In this document: piece by piece, positions 8,621 through 18,992 of the stretch
Layout: each line of letters begins with the position of its first letter
How positions within the stretch are numbered: position 1 is the first letter of the stretch
NCBI GenBank assembly: GCA_035556135.1
Contig: DATMFO010000003.1
Location: 930,001-994,000, forward strand
Source: ZC4RG30 sp035556135
GTDB lineage: Bacteria > Pseudomonadota > Gammaproteobacteria > Steroidobacterales > Steroidobacteraceae
DNA: 64,000 nt
Direction: 5' to 3'
The notes under the pieces: generated by a model
The model's input: only the letters and a program-made list of their open reading frames with translations
What the model was told of the DNA's origin: nothing
Databases searched by the model: none
Made by a program: the position numbers and the translations under genes

Positions 8621-10051
8621 TCAGGCAGCCAGCAGTGCACCCAAGCGGCGGATTGCCGACTCAGTGGCAGTGGTCACCGGATATCCCGCATTGAGCCTCA
8701 GGCAGCTGGCGTAGCGGCCGGAGGCCGAGAACATCGCGCCGGGCACGAACTGCACGCCCATGCGCACGGCGTTTTCATACAACGCCATGGTGTCGATGGC
8801 GCCGGGCAGTTCCACCCACATCACGAAGCCGCCCTGCGGACGGGTCAGCCGCGTGCCCTCGGGAAAATGATCCTGCACGCACTGCGACAGCTGCGTGACC
8901 TGCCGGGCGCAGCGCTCGCGCAGCTTCTTCAGGTGCCGCTCGTAACGGCCGCTCGCCAGGTAGTCGGCCAGCATCTCCTGGGACAGCATCGCGGTGGCGC
9001 CCGACATCACGTTCTTCATCGCACGCAGCGTGTCACGATGCCGCCCGGGCTCGATGAATCCGATGCGAGCGCCCGGAGCCAGGGTCTTGGAGAAAGAAGA
9101 ACACAGCAGCACGCGGCCGTCGGTGTCGAAGGCCTTGCAGGGCAATGGCCTGGGTCCATCCAGTGGCAGGTCGCCGTAGATGTCGTCCTCGATCAACGCG
9201 ATGTCCGCCTCCCGGCACAGCCGCACCAGCTCGCGCTTGCGCGCCACGGGCATGCAGCTGCCGGTGGGATTGCTGAAATTCGCGATGGTCATGCAGGCAC
9301 GCACGCCGCTGCCGGCGCGGCTGGCGAGCAATTCGCGCAGCGCCGGCACCGACATGCCCTCCCCCGGATGCGCGGGCACTTCGAGCACCTTGATGCCCAG
9401 GCTCTCCGCCAGCTGCAGGAAGCCGAAGTAGGTCGGGGACTCCACCGCAATGGTGTCGCCCGGGCGCGCCACGGCCCGCAGCGCCAGCGTCAGTGCCTCC
9501 ATGCAGCCATTGGTGATGACCAGCTCGCCGGCATCCAGCCGCATGCCGATGTGGGCGTAGTGCGCGGCAATCTGCATGCGCAGCGCAGCGCTGCCGCCCA
9601 TGCGGCGCGCGTATGTGGCCAGTTCCACCGGATTGCGTCGCGCCGCGCGTACCAGGCTGGCCCGCAAGGCCGCCTGCGGAAACAGCGCGGGATCAGGGAT
9701 CGCCTCACCCAGCCGCACCATCGTGGGATCAAGGCTTGCCTCGGCGAAGCGCTTGAGCATGGCCTGTGCGCCGGCCAGCCGTGCCGTGCGCGGCAGGTTC
9801 ACCGGGGTGGGTGGTGCGGGTGGCGCCCGCGGCGGCACGACAAAATAGCCGGACTTCGGCCGCGCCTCGATCAGGCCCCGCTGCTCAAGTACGCGTAGTG
9901 ACGCCACTGCGGTGGTGACGCTGATGCCGCGCTGGCGGGCGAGCCTGCGCACTGATGGCACACGGCTGCGTGGCGGCAGCTGGCCGGAAGCGATCAGTCC
10001 GGCCAGGTCTTCGGCCACGGCCTGGTAGAGGGATTCAGCGATGTCCTGCAT
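8621..10051 (-). CDS. MocR-type transcriptional regulator (GntR winged helix + aminotransferase fold)
   Basis: 476 residues. The N-terminal winged helix (about 1-75; SRVPSVRRLARQRGISVTTA) is GntR type and is followed by a Pro/Ala linker and a full fold-type I aminotransferase domain. The PLP-binding lysine is Lys322 in SFSKTLAPGARIGF. MocR proteins use bound PLP and an amino compound as the signal and usually control the divergent gene, here a LysE-family exporter. Two direct CTGTACCC repeats lie between the two starts, fitting the family's habit of binding direct repeats. The ligand cannot be told from sequence. Confidence 0.92.
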   Translation of the reverse strand: MQDIAESLYQAVAEDLAGLIASGQLPPRSRVPSVRRLARQRGISVTTAVASLRVLEQRGLIEARPKSGYFVVPPRAPPAPPTPVNLPRTARLAGAQAMLKRFAEASLDPTMVRLGEAIPDPALFPQAALRASLVRAARRNPVELATYARRMGGSAALRMQIAAHYAHIGMRLDAGELVITNGCMEALTLALRAVARPGDTIAVESPTYFGFLQLAESLGIKVLEVPAHPGEGMSVPALRELLASRAGSGVRACMTIANFSNPTGSCMPVARKRELVRLCREADIALIEDDIYGDLPLDGPRPLPCKAFDTDGRVLLCSSFSKTLAPGARIGFIEPGRHRDTLRAMKNVMSGATAMLSQEMLADYLASGRYERHLKKLRERCARQVTQLSQCVQDHFPEGTRLTRPQGGFVMWVELPGAIDTMALYENAVRMGVQFVPGAMFSASGRYASCLRLNAGYPVTTATESAIRRLGALLAA

Positions 10052-10059
10052 CCAGGAAA

Positions 10060-10098
10060 CTGTACCCTATCAAGTTCCAGATTTGTGTATCTGTACCC
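10060..10098. promoter_or_regulatory. Candidate MocR operator: two direct CTGTACCC repeats
   Basis: CTGTACCC occurs at 10060-10067 and again at 10091-10098, same orientation, 31 bases from start to start (about three helical turns). Both lie in the 76-base gap between the divergent starts of the MocR gene (10051) and the lysE-type gene (10128). MocR regulators such as GabR bind paired direct repeats at similar spacing, so this is the likely site for self-control and exporter control. Confidence 0.55.
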
Positions 10099-10127
10099 CT
10101 CGCCCCCGCCGGGCAATGCTGCGCGGC

Positions 10128-10748
10128 ATGAATGTCCTGAGCATCACCCTGGGTCCCCTGCTGCTGTTCTGCCTGGTGGCCTCGATCACTCCCGGCCCCA
10201 ACAACCTGCTGCTGATGCGCTCCGGCGCCATGTTCGGCATCCGTCGCTCGGCCGGGCACATGCTGGGCATCCAGCTGGGTTGCGTGGGCCTGCTGCTGCT
10301 GTGCTACCTCGGCATCGGCGCTGTGCTGGTCGCCCTCCCTGCGGCCTTCACGCTGCTGCACTGGGCCTGCTTCGCTTACCTGCTGTGGCTGGCCTGGGCC
10401 ATCCTGCGCGATGGCCGCGCTCCCCGCAGGGCGGAACAGGCCGCGGCCGGCCCCGCCGGCCGGCCCATGCACTGGTATGAATCCACGCTGTTCCAGCTGA
10501 TCAATCCCAAGGCGTGGATGATGGCCATCACGATCACCAGCGCGTTCTACGGTGCCAGTGCCCCGCAGGGTGCCGACGTCGCAGTGGCCGCGCTGGCCTG
10601 GGTTGCCGTGGGCACGCCAAGCATGCTCGTGTGGACACTCTGGGGCGCCAGCATCGACAAGGTGCTCAGGCGCCCGCGGGAACGGCAGGTGTATGCCTGC
10701 ACGATGTCGCTGGCGGTGGCGGTCACCGCCGTGTGGATGCTGCGCTGA
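10128..10748 (+). CDS. LysE/RhtB-family amino-acid exporter
   Basis: 206 residues from the ATG at 10128, the usual size for this inner-membrane family. The signature SITPGPNNLLLMRSGAMFGI follows the first membrane segment, and about six hydrophobic segments are visible, with NPKAWMMA in the middle as is typical. Exports an amino acid or related compound; substrate unknown. The open frame extends to 10041, but those 29 residues overlap the operator region and lack the family start. Its 3' end overlaps the convergent membrane-protein gene by 26 bases. Confidence 0.9.
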   Translation: MNVLSITLGPLLLFCLVASITPGPNNLLLMRSGAMFGIRRSAGHMLGIQLGCVGLLLLCYLGIGAVLVALPAAFTLLHWACFAYLLWLAWAILRDGRAPRRAEQAAAGPAGRPMHWYESTLFQLINPKAWMMAITITSAFYGASAPQGADVAVAALAWVAVGTPSMLVWTLWGASIDKVLRRPRERQVYACTMSLAVAVTAVWMLR

Positions 10749-11535
10749 CGGCAGCCCGCCATGCGCTGACCGTCACGGCGCAGCCGTACACCACCGGCAT
10801 TGCGAGGATGAGGCCCATCAGCCAGCGGGACAGGGCGAGGCCATTGGCGTCCGGCGTGGCCTGTCCTGCGAGGCCCATCACCACGCCGATGAAGATGCCG
10901 ATCAGCAGCACGAACACCAGCACGCTGGCGAGCAGCGCGAATGCCAGTTGTGCAAAGCTGGTCCAGCGCCCGCGCACCAGTGAAATGCTCTGGCGGATTG
11001 CGGCGACCGGACCAGACGGTGTCGCCACCAGCGCTGGCCAGGCGAACCAGCCATGGAGCAGCAATCCGCCTGCCGCCAGTGTGAGCAGCGCCGGAACAAG
11101 GCCGAAACCCAGCCGGGAAGTGGCCAGCATCGCCGGGACCAGCGGCAGGAGCAGCACCACGTGCACCGCCAGCACCTGCGGTACGTCCATGGCAGCACTG
11201 CGCAGCGAATCCAGCAGACGCTGCGGCTCGCCCGCCGCGATGGCAAACTGCTGGCGCAGCACGGCGCCATAGCAGATGAGTGTCAGCAGCATGCAGGCAG
11301 CCAGCAGGGCCCACCAGTCGCGCGTGTAGGCCATGTCGCGCATGCCGCTGCTGGTGGCTTCGGCACCAGGCGTCGCGCCGGCAGCCACGCCGATCACGGC
11401 CAGCGGCAAGCATATCGGCAGGCTCGCCTTGAACAGGGGCCAGGCCGCGCCGAGCACGTCGCGTGCGGCAAGGCTCGCGGCGACCGGTAACGGTGGTCGC
11501 GCAGGCTGCGGAACGGATGAACCGGAACTGGACAC
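10723..11535 (-). CDS. Multi-pass membrane protein of unknown function
   Basis: 270 residues from a GTG at 11535 preceded by GGGAAG; a TTG at 11556 is the other option. Five or six long hydrophobic segments are separated by short polar loops, with an N-terminal stretch SLAARDVLGAAWPLFKASLP and a central ISLVRGRWTSFAQLAFALL, resembling the loosely defined integral membrane proteins with glycerophosphoryl-like or YciC-like folds. I cannot name a function. Divergent from prmC (their 5' ends nearly touch) and tail-overlapping with the LysE-type gene. Confidence 0.7.
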   Translation of the reverse strand: MSSSGSSVPQPARPPLPVAASLAARDVLGAAWPLFKASLPICLPLAVIGVAAGATPGAEATSSGMRDMAYTRDWWALLAACMLLTLICYGAVLRQQFAIAAGEPQRLLDSLRSAAMDVPQVLAVHVVLLLPLVPAMLATSRLGFGLVPALLTLAAGGLLLHGWFAWPALVATPSGPVAAIRQSISLVRGRWTSFAQLAFALLASVLVFVLLIGIFIGVVMGLAGQATPDANGLALSRWLMGLILAMPVVYGCAVTVSAWRAAVSAASTRR

Positions 11536-11550
11536 GAGGACTTCCCGAAG

Positions 11551-12426
11551 GTGCAATCAGACGGCGGCGGCAATGTAGCAGAGCCGGACACGGTACGAAC
11601 GTTGCTGGCGCGCGCGCGCGACGCCGGTGTGGCACGGCTGGATGCGGAGCTGCTGCTGGCCGCATTGCTGCGGCGGGACCGGGCGCAGGTCCTGGCCTTC
11701 GATGAGGCCCTTGTCGACCCGCTCACTGCAGCCATGTTCGAGGCGGGCCTGGCCCGCCGTGCCTCGGGCGAGCCGCTTGCGTACATCACCGGCGTGAAGG
11801 AATTCTGGTCGCTGCCGCTGACAGTGGCGCCGGGTGTGCTGGTGCCGCGTCCGGAAACCGAGCTTCTGGTGGAGTTGTGCCTGGAACATTTCCGCGCGCG
11901 CGCTGCGGACGCCGGGGCGGACAGCACGGCGCCACCGCGTGTAGCCGACCTGGGTACCGGCAGCGGTGCCATCGCGCTGGCACTGGCGCACGAGCAGCCG
12001 CACTGGCGCATCGTGGCCACCGACCGCTCCACCGATGCACTGCAGATTGCGGGAATCAACGCCCGCCGACTGGGTATCGCCAACGTGGAACTGCGCCAGG
12101 GCTGCTGGTGCGGCGCTCTGGACGGCAGCTTCGATGTCATCCTCGGCAATCCGCCCTACATCGCCGCCGGTGATCCCGCGCTGCCCGCCCTGCAGCACGA
12201 GCCTGCCACCGCGCTCGTCGCCGGTGATGAAGGCCATGCCGACCTCATTGCCATCGCCACCTGCGCGCGCAGCCACCTGGTTTCCGGCGGCCTGCTGCTG
12301 CTGGAACACGGCGCCACCCAGGCCGCAAGGCTGCGCCAGGAACTGGCCCGGCTCGGCTACCACGACGTCTCCGTGCACCGCGACCTGGCCGGACATGATC
12401 GCGTGACGCGCGCTGTCTGGCCCTGA
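11551..12426 (+). CDS. prmC: Release-factor glutamine N5-methyltransferase
   Basis: Methylates the Gln of the GGQ motif of RF1 and RF2 using S-adenosylmethionine. 291 residues. An N-terminal helical domain with PLAYITGVKEFWSLPLTV leads to the Rossmann core (VADLGTGSGAIALALA) and the NPPY catalytic motif at 200-203. Start is a GTG at 11551; no ATG is available. Its substrate gene prfA is on the same strand but separated by three unrelated genes, an arrangement different from the common prfA-prmC pair. Confidence 0.95.
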   Translation: MQSDGGGNVAEPDTVRTLLARARDAGVARLDAELLLAALLRRDRAQVLAFDEALVDPLTAAMFEAGLARRASGEPLAYITGVKEFWSLPLTVAPGVLVPRPETELLVELCLEHFRARAADAGADSTAPPRVADLGTGSGAIALALAHEQPHWRIVATDRSTDALQIAGINARRLGIANVELRQGCWCGALDGSFDVILGNPPYIAAGDPALPALQHEPATALVAGDEGHADLIAIATCARSHLVSGGLLLLEHGATQAARLRQELARLGYHDVSVHRDLAGHDRVTRAVWP

Positions 12427-12476
12427 GGCTGCCGGCGCTGTAGTGTTGCGCCCCTCCCCTCCTGCAAGGAACTGCC

Positions 12477-12974
12477 ATGGTCCGCTTCGAAACCTCCCTC
12501 GGCGATTTCACCCTCGAACTGGATGCCGAAAAGGCGCCGATCACCGTGGCCAATTTCCTCTCATATGTGGATGAAGGCTTCTTCGACGGGCTGGTCTTCC
12601 ACCGCGTGATTCCCGGATTCATGATCCAGGGCGGCGGCTTCACTCCCGACATGACGCAGAAGAACGGCAAGGGCACGATCAAGAACGAGGCCACCAACGG
12701 TCTCAGGAACAAGCGCGGCACCATCGCCATGGCACGCACCAACGTGGTGGATTCAGCCACCTCGCAGTTCTTCATCAACCTGGTGGACAACGACTTCCTC
12801 GACCACCAGGGCCCGGCCAGCTACGGCTATGCGGTGTTCGGCCGCGTGGTCGAGGGCCTTGACACCATTGACCGCATCGCCAGGGAACGCACCGGCCGCA
12901 CCAAGGGCCATGATGACGTGCCCGCCACCCCCGTGGTGATCAATTCGGCAAAGCGCGTCGAACAGGCAGCCTGA
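12477..12974 (+). CDS. ppiB: Cytoplasmic cyclophilin-type peptidyl-prolyl isomerase
   Basis: Catalyses cis-trans isomerisation of prolyl bonds. 165 residues with no signal peptide, matching PpiB. Core motifs FHRVIPGFMIQGGGF and ATSQFFINLVDN are intact. AAGGA lies seven bases before the ATG. A second cyclophilin with a signal peptide is at 35451-36098. Confidence 0.93.
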   Translation: MVRFETSLGDFTLELDAEKAPITVANFLSYVDEGFFDGLVFHRVIPGFMIQGGGFTPDMTQKNGKGTIKNEATNGLRNKRGTIAMARTNVVDSATSQFFINLVDNDFLDHQGPASYGYAVFGRVVEGLDTIDRIARERTGRTKGHDDVPATPVVINSAKRVEQAA

Positions 12975-12991
12975 AGGCAGTGACCTGACAG

Positions 12992-13717
12992 ATGGGCAAC
13001 AGGCGAAGCGTTGGCCGGCGCCTGCTGCGCCTCGCGCTGTGGTCGGTGCCCGGGACTGTGCTGCTGTCGGTGCTGATGGCGGCTACGCTGCGTTTCGTGG
13101 ATCCATGGACCAGCGGCTTCATGGTGCAGGCACGCATCCACTCCTGGTTCGATGATGATCCCCGGCCGTTCACGCTCCGGCAGCAGTGGCGCGACTACTC
13201 CGGGATCTCCCCGCAGCTGGCACTGGCAGTGGTCGCCTCGGAGGACCAGCGCTTTCCCGTGCACTGGGGCTTCGATTTCAGGCAGATCAGGGCCGCGCTG
13301 GACGAGGCGGAAAAAGGCCGTCGCATGCGCGGGGCCAGCACCATCTCGCAGCAGGTGGCCAGGAACCTGTTCCTCTGGAACGGCCGCAGCTGGATTCGCA
13401 AGGGCGCCGAAACCTGGTTCACCTTGCTGATCGAGGCGCTGTGGCCGAAGCAGCGCATCCTCGAGGTGTACCTGAACATTGCCGAGTTCGGGCCCGGGAT
13501 CTACGGCGCCGAAGCCGCCGCGCAGGCCTTCTTCCGCAAGCCGGCCGCGCAGCTGTCGCGACCGGAGGCCGCGCGGCTGGCGGCGGTGTTGCCGAACCCG
13601 AAGCGGATGAGCGCGGCGCGTCCCGGCGCGTATGTAGTGCGGCGGCAGGGAGAGATCGAACGGCAGATGGCCGCCCTCGGCGGCACCGCCTGGTTGCGGG
13701 CACAACTGCAGCGCTGA
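12992..13717 (+). CDS. mtgA: Monofunctional peptidoglycan glycosyltransferase
   Basis: Polymerises lipid II into glycan strands (GT51 family). 241 residues: one N-terminal transmembrane anchor (about 14-33), then the GT51 domain with the catalytic Glu84 in VVASEDQRFPVHWGFD, the GASTISQQVARNLFLW motif and the ILEVYLNIAEFG motif. No transpeptidase domain follows. Its TGA stop directly abuts the stop of convergent hslO, with no base between. Confidence 0.95.
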   Translation: MGNRRSVGRRLLRLALWSVPGTVLLSVLMAATLRFVDPWTSGFMVQARIHSWFDDDPRPFTLRQQWRDYSGISPQLALAVVASEDQRFPVHWGFDFRQIRAALDEAEKGRRMRGASTISQQVARNLFLWNGRSWIRKGAETWFTLLIEALWPKQRILEVYLNIAEFGPGIYGAEAAAQAFFRKPAAQLSRPEAARLAAVLPNPKRMSAARPGAYVVRRQGEIERQMAALGGTAWLRAQLQR

Positions 13718-14608
13718 TCAGTTCAGGCTGGAGTTTTCCGGCTCCACGCCCGGCAGAAACAGCCGCGCGGCGTCCACGGCATCGAAGTCGTAGGGACGGC
13801 GACAGAACTCGCAGGTCACGCTGACCTGGCCCTGCTCGGTGATGATGGACTCGACCTCTTCGCGTCCGAGTCCGCGCAGCATCGCGGCAACCCGTTCGCG
13901 ATCGCAGCGGCAGCCAAACTGCACGGACTCGCCCTCGAAGAGCCGCACGTCGCGGTCGGCGAACAGGCTGCCGAGCAGTTGCTCCGGTTCTGCGGCCAGC
14001 AGTTCCTGTGCACCAACGGTGCCCACCAGCGCCGTCACTTCATCCCACACGTCCTGGGCCACGGCAGGGTCCTGCGACCCGTTGGGCAGCTTCTGCAACA
14101 GCAGGCCACCGGCGCGGGATTCATCGGCCGCCAGCACGATCAATGTCGGCAGCTGCTCGGACACGGCGAAATAGTTCTCCAGTGACCTGGCCAGCGACGC
14201 TGCTTCCAGCGGCACCACACCCTGCCACGGTGATGCCCCGCCACCCTGCTCCACGCTGACCACCAGCCGCCCGCCCGAAATGAGCGAGGAGAAATCCGCG
14301 GTCGCCGCTGCCGCCTCGTCGGCGACATGGGCCACGCCCCGCAGCGTGCGGGTGTCAGTGGCCTGCGCCACCAGCATCGACACCGGACCCGTGCTGCCCG
14401 TCAGCTGCAGGGTCAGCGTGCCGGTGAACTTGAGCGAGGCAGAAAGCAGTGATGCCGCCGCCAGTGCTTCGCCCAGCAGCTGCAATGCCGGTGTCGGCAG
14501 CTGCTGGTGCTCGCGCGCCTCGATCCAGCTGCGCGACAAACGCACCCAGTGCCCGCGCACGGGCGCGTCCTCGAACAGGAAGCGCCGTAGGCGGTCTTCT
14601 GTGCTCAC
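13718..14608 (-). CDS. hslO: Redox-regulated chaperone Hsp33
   Basis: Holdase activated by oxidation. 296 residues from a GTG at 14608 that overlaps the gatB stop by four bases (GTGA). The four zinc-binding cysteines are present as C-x-C (233, 235) and C-x2-C (266, 269), each one position from the E. coli cysteines. Last gene of the leftward gatC-gatA-gatB-hslO run, probably translationally coupled to gatB. Confidence 0.95.
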   Translation of the reverse strand: MSTEDRLRRFLFEDAPVRGHWVRLSRSWIEAREHQQLPTPALQLLGEALAAASLLSASLKFTGTLTLQLTGSTGPVSMLVAQATDTRTLRGVAHVADEAAAATADFSSLISGGRLVVSVEQGGGASPWQGVVPLEAASLARSLENYFAVSEQLPTLIVLAADESRAGGLLLQKLPNGSQDPAVAQDVWDEVTALVGTVGAQELLAAEPEQLLGSLFADRDVRLFEGESVQFGCRCDRERVAAMLRGLGREEVESIITEQGQVSVTCEFCRRPYDFDAVDAARLFLPGVEPENSSLN

Positions 14609-16055
14609 GGTGCGAGCTTCTGCTTCAACAGCTCGTTGAGCAGGGCCGGGTTGGCCTTGCCGCCGGTGGCCTTCATCGCCTGGCCGACGAAGAAGCCATA
14701 GAGCTTGTCCTTGCCGGCACGATAGTCGGCCAGCTGCTTCGGATTGGCCGCGATGATCTCGTCGAGCACCTTGCCGATGGCGCCCGCATCGGTGATCTGC
14801 TTCAGGCCGCGCGCCTCGATCACCGCATCGGCATCGCTGCCGTCGGCCCACATCACCTCGAACACTTCCTTGGCCATCTTGCCGGAGATGGTGTCGTCGG
14901 CGATGCGCGCCAGCAGGCCGCCAAGCTGTGCAGCGGAGAGGCGGCTGCCAGCGACCTCCAGGCCATCCTTGTTCAAGGCCGCCGAGAAATCGCCCATCAC
15001 CCAGTTCGCGGCCAGCTTGGCATCCTGCGGCACAGCCGCAGCCACGGCTTCGTAGAACGCCGCCAGCTCGCGGCTGGCAGTGAGTACCTGTGCGTCATAG
15101 GCCGGGAGACCGTACTGCTGCTGGAAGCGCGTCGCCTTCTGGTCAGGCAGTTCCGGCAGCCGGGCGCGCAGGGCCTCGATGTATGCCTCATCAAGCACCA
15201 CGGGCAGCAGGTCGGGATCGGGGAAGTAGCGGTAGTCGTTGGCCTCTTCCTTGGTGCGCATGGAGCGCGTCTCGTCCTTGTCGGCATCGTAGAGGCGCGT
15301 CTCCTGCACCACCTTGCCGCCGGACTCCAGGATGTCGATCTGCCGCTCCACCTCGTGGTTGATGGCCTTCTCGACGAAGCGGAAGGAGTTGAGGTTCTTC
15401 AGCTCCGCACGGGTGCCGAACTTCGCCTCGCCCCTGCGGCGCACCGACACGTTGGCATCGCAGCGGAAGGAGCCTTCCTGCATGTTGCCATCGCAGATGC
15501 CCAGGTAACGCACCAGCGTGTGCACCTTCTTCATGTAGGCCACCGCTTCCTTCGCCGAACGCATGTCGGGTTCGGAGACGATCTCGATCAGCGGCGTGCC
15601 GGCGCGGTTGAGGTCGATGGCCGAGACACCGGCATGGCCCTCGTGCTGGCTCTTGCCGGCGTCTTCTTCCAGGTGCGCTCGCGTGATGCCCACGCGCTTC
15701 ACCGAGCCGTCTTCCTGCATCACCTCCAGCTGTCCGGCGGCCACGATGGGCAGCTCGTACTGGCTGATCTGGTAGCCCTTGGGGAGGTCCGGATAGAAGT
15801 AGTTCTTGCGTGCGAACACCGAGCGGCGCGTCACTTCGGCACCGATGGCCAGGCCGAACTGCACCGCCATGCGCACCGCCTCGGCATTGAGTACGGGCAG
15901 CACGCCGGGATAACCCAGGTCGACCAGGTCGGCCTGGGTGTTGGGCTCGGCACCATACGCGGTGGGCGAGCCGGAGAAGATCTTGGACTTCGTGGCCAGC
16001 TGGGCGTGGATCTCCAGCCCGATGACGGTTTCCCATTCCATGTGCTGTTCCGCGC

Positions 16056-16059
<4 letters not shown>
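14605..16059 (-). CDS. gatB: Asp-tRNA(Asn)/Glu-tRNA(Gln) amidotransferase subunit B
   Basis: Kinase/transferase subunit of the GatCAB complex that amidates misacylated Glu-tRNA(Gln) or Asp-tRNA(Asn). 484 residues; N-terminal WETVIGLEIHAQLATKSKIFS, the SRCDANVSVR-type region (FRCDANVSVRRRG) and a C-terminal YqeY-like helical domain (KDGLEVAGSRLSAAQLGGLL). ATG at 16059 overlaps the gatA stop by four bases; the longer open frame upstream is inside gatA. No glnS or asnS lies in the window, so which tRNA it serves cannot be said. Confidence 0.97.
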
Positions 16060-17518
<1,459 letters not shown>

Positions 17519-17522
<4 letters not shown>

Positions 17523-17809
17523 TCAATCACCCTCGGGACGAGGTAGAGCCCGCCCTCAACCTGCGGCGCATTGCGCTGGTACAGCTCGCGCTCGTTGGCG
17601 CAGCTGATCTCATCCGGCCGCAGGCGCTGCACCTGGCCCTCCAGCGGATGCGCCATCGGCTCGATGTTGCCGGTGTCGGCTTTTTCCAACTCACCCACCA
17701 TGCCGAGGATGCGGTTTAGCGAGTCCACGTACGCGGGGATCTCTGCGGACTTGAGCGACAGGCGCGCCAGCCCCGCGATGGTTTCGATCTGACTGGGTGT
17801 GAGGCTCAT
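17519..17809 (-). CDS. gatC: Glu/Asp-tRNA amidotransferase subunit C
   Basis: Small subunit that wraps GatA and GatB together. 96 residues, typical length, with LTPSQIETIAGLARLSL at the N-terminus and the C-terminal LRPDEI motif. ATG start at 17809. First gene of the leftward gat operon and divergent from mreB across a 127-base gap. Confidence 0.95.
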
Positions 17810-17863
17810 GTGAAAAGGCCCGCAAACTTCGGAAAAAACAGCTTCAAATGATACACCGTAGCC

Positions 17864-17892
17864 TTGCGGGATGTCGTTGCCGTTGTTATGTT
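17864..17892 (+). promoter_or_regulatory. Candidate promoter for mreB
   Basis: TTGCGG (17864-17869), 17-base spacer, TATGTT (17887-17892), about 45 bases upstream of the mreB ATG. The -35 is weak. The divergent gatC promoter must lie in the same gap; TATCAT is visible there on the minus strand. Confidence 0.3.
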
Positions 17893-17936
17893 AGCGCCCG
17901 CTTCAATCCACAACGCCCGCCAAGGTTCATCCCTCA

Positions 17937-18980
17937 ATGTTCAAGCGCCTGCGCGGCTACTTCTCCAGCGACCTCTCCATCGACCTCGGCACGGCCAACA
18001 CGCTGATCTACGTGCGTGGCAAGGGCATTGTCCTGAACGAACCCTCCGTGGTGGCAGTGCAGGATGAGGCCAACCGTGGCGGCAAGGTGATCGTGGCGGT
18101 CGGCGCCGACGCCAAGAACATGCTCGGCCGCACCCCGGGCCACATCAATGCGGTGCGGCCGATGAAAGACGGCGTCATCGCCGACTTCACCTACACCGAG
18201 AAGATGCTGCAGTACTTCATCAAGAAGGTGCACGGCAACCGTTTCCTGCAGCCCAGCCCGCGCGTGCTGGTGTGCGTGCCCTTCGGCTCCACCCAGGTCG
18301 AGCGCCGCGCCATCCGCGAGTCGGCCGAGGGCGCCGGTGCGCGCAACGTCGCCATCGTCAGCGAGCCCATGGCCGCGGCGGTGGGTGCCGGCCTGCCCAC
18401 GCACGAGCCGCGCGGCTCGATGGTGCTCGACATCGGTGGCGGCACCAGCGAAGTCGCGGTGCTCTCGCTCAACGGCATCGTCTATGCCAACTCCGCCCGC
18501 ATCGGCGGCGACCGCTTCGACGACGCGATCATGAACTACGTGCGCCGCAACTACGGCATCCTCATCGGCGAGGCCACTGCCGAGCGCATCAAGATCGAGA
18601 TCGGCTCGGCCTACCCCGGCCAGCAGGTCAAGGAACTCTCGGTCAAGGGCCGCAACCTCTCCGAAGGTGTGCCGCGCAGCTTCACCCTCAACAGCAACGA
18701 GATCCTCGAGGCGCTGCAGGAACCCCTGCAGGGCATCGTCAGCGCCGTGAAGCAGGCCCTGGAACAGACTCCTCCCGAACTCGGCGCCGACGTGGCCGAG
18801 CGCGGCATCGTGCTCACCGGCGGCGGCGCCCTGCTGCGCGACATCGACAAGCTCCTGATGGAAGAGACCGGCCTGCCGGTGGTCATCGCCGAGGACCCGC
18901 TCACCTGCGTGGCGCGCGGCGGCGGCCGCATCCTCGAGCTGATGGACGAGCTGGGCCCCGGGCACTTCGGCCTCGAATAA
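17937..18980 (+). CDS. mreB: Rod-shape-determining actin homologue MreB
   Basis: Forms membrane-bound filaments that steer lateral wall synthesis. 347 residues, standard length. Sequence signs: SIDLGTANTLIYVRGKGIVLNEPSVVA at the N-terminus, the phosphate-binding MVLDIGGGTSEVAVLS, and the VLTGGGALLRDIDKLL loop. It opens the rightward elongasome block mreB-mreC-mreD-mrdA-rodA. Confidence 0.98.
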   Translation: MFKRLRGYFSSDLSIDLGTANTLIYVRGKGIVLNEPSVVAVQDEANRGGKVIVAVGADAKNMLGRTPGHINAVRPMKDGVIADFTYTEKMLQYFIKKVHGNRFLQPSPRVLVCVPFGSTQVERRAIRESAEGAGARNVAIVSEPMAAAVGAGLPTHEPRGSMVLDIGGGTSEVAVLSLNGIVYANSARIGGDRFDDAIMNYVRRNYGILIGEATAERIKIEIGSAYPGQQVKELSVKGRNLSEGVPRSFTLNSNEILEALQEPLQGIVSAVKQALEQTPPELGADVAERGIVLTGGGALLRDIDKLLMEETGLPVVIAEDPLTCVARGGGRILELMDELGPGHFGLE

Positions 18981-18992
18981 GGAGCTGGCCGC

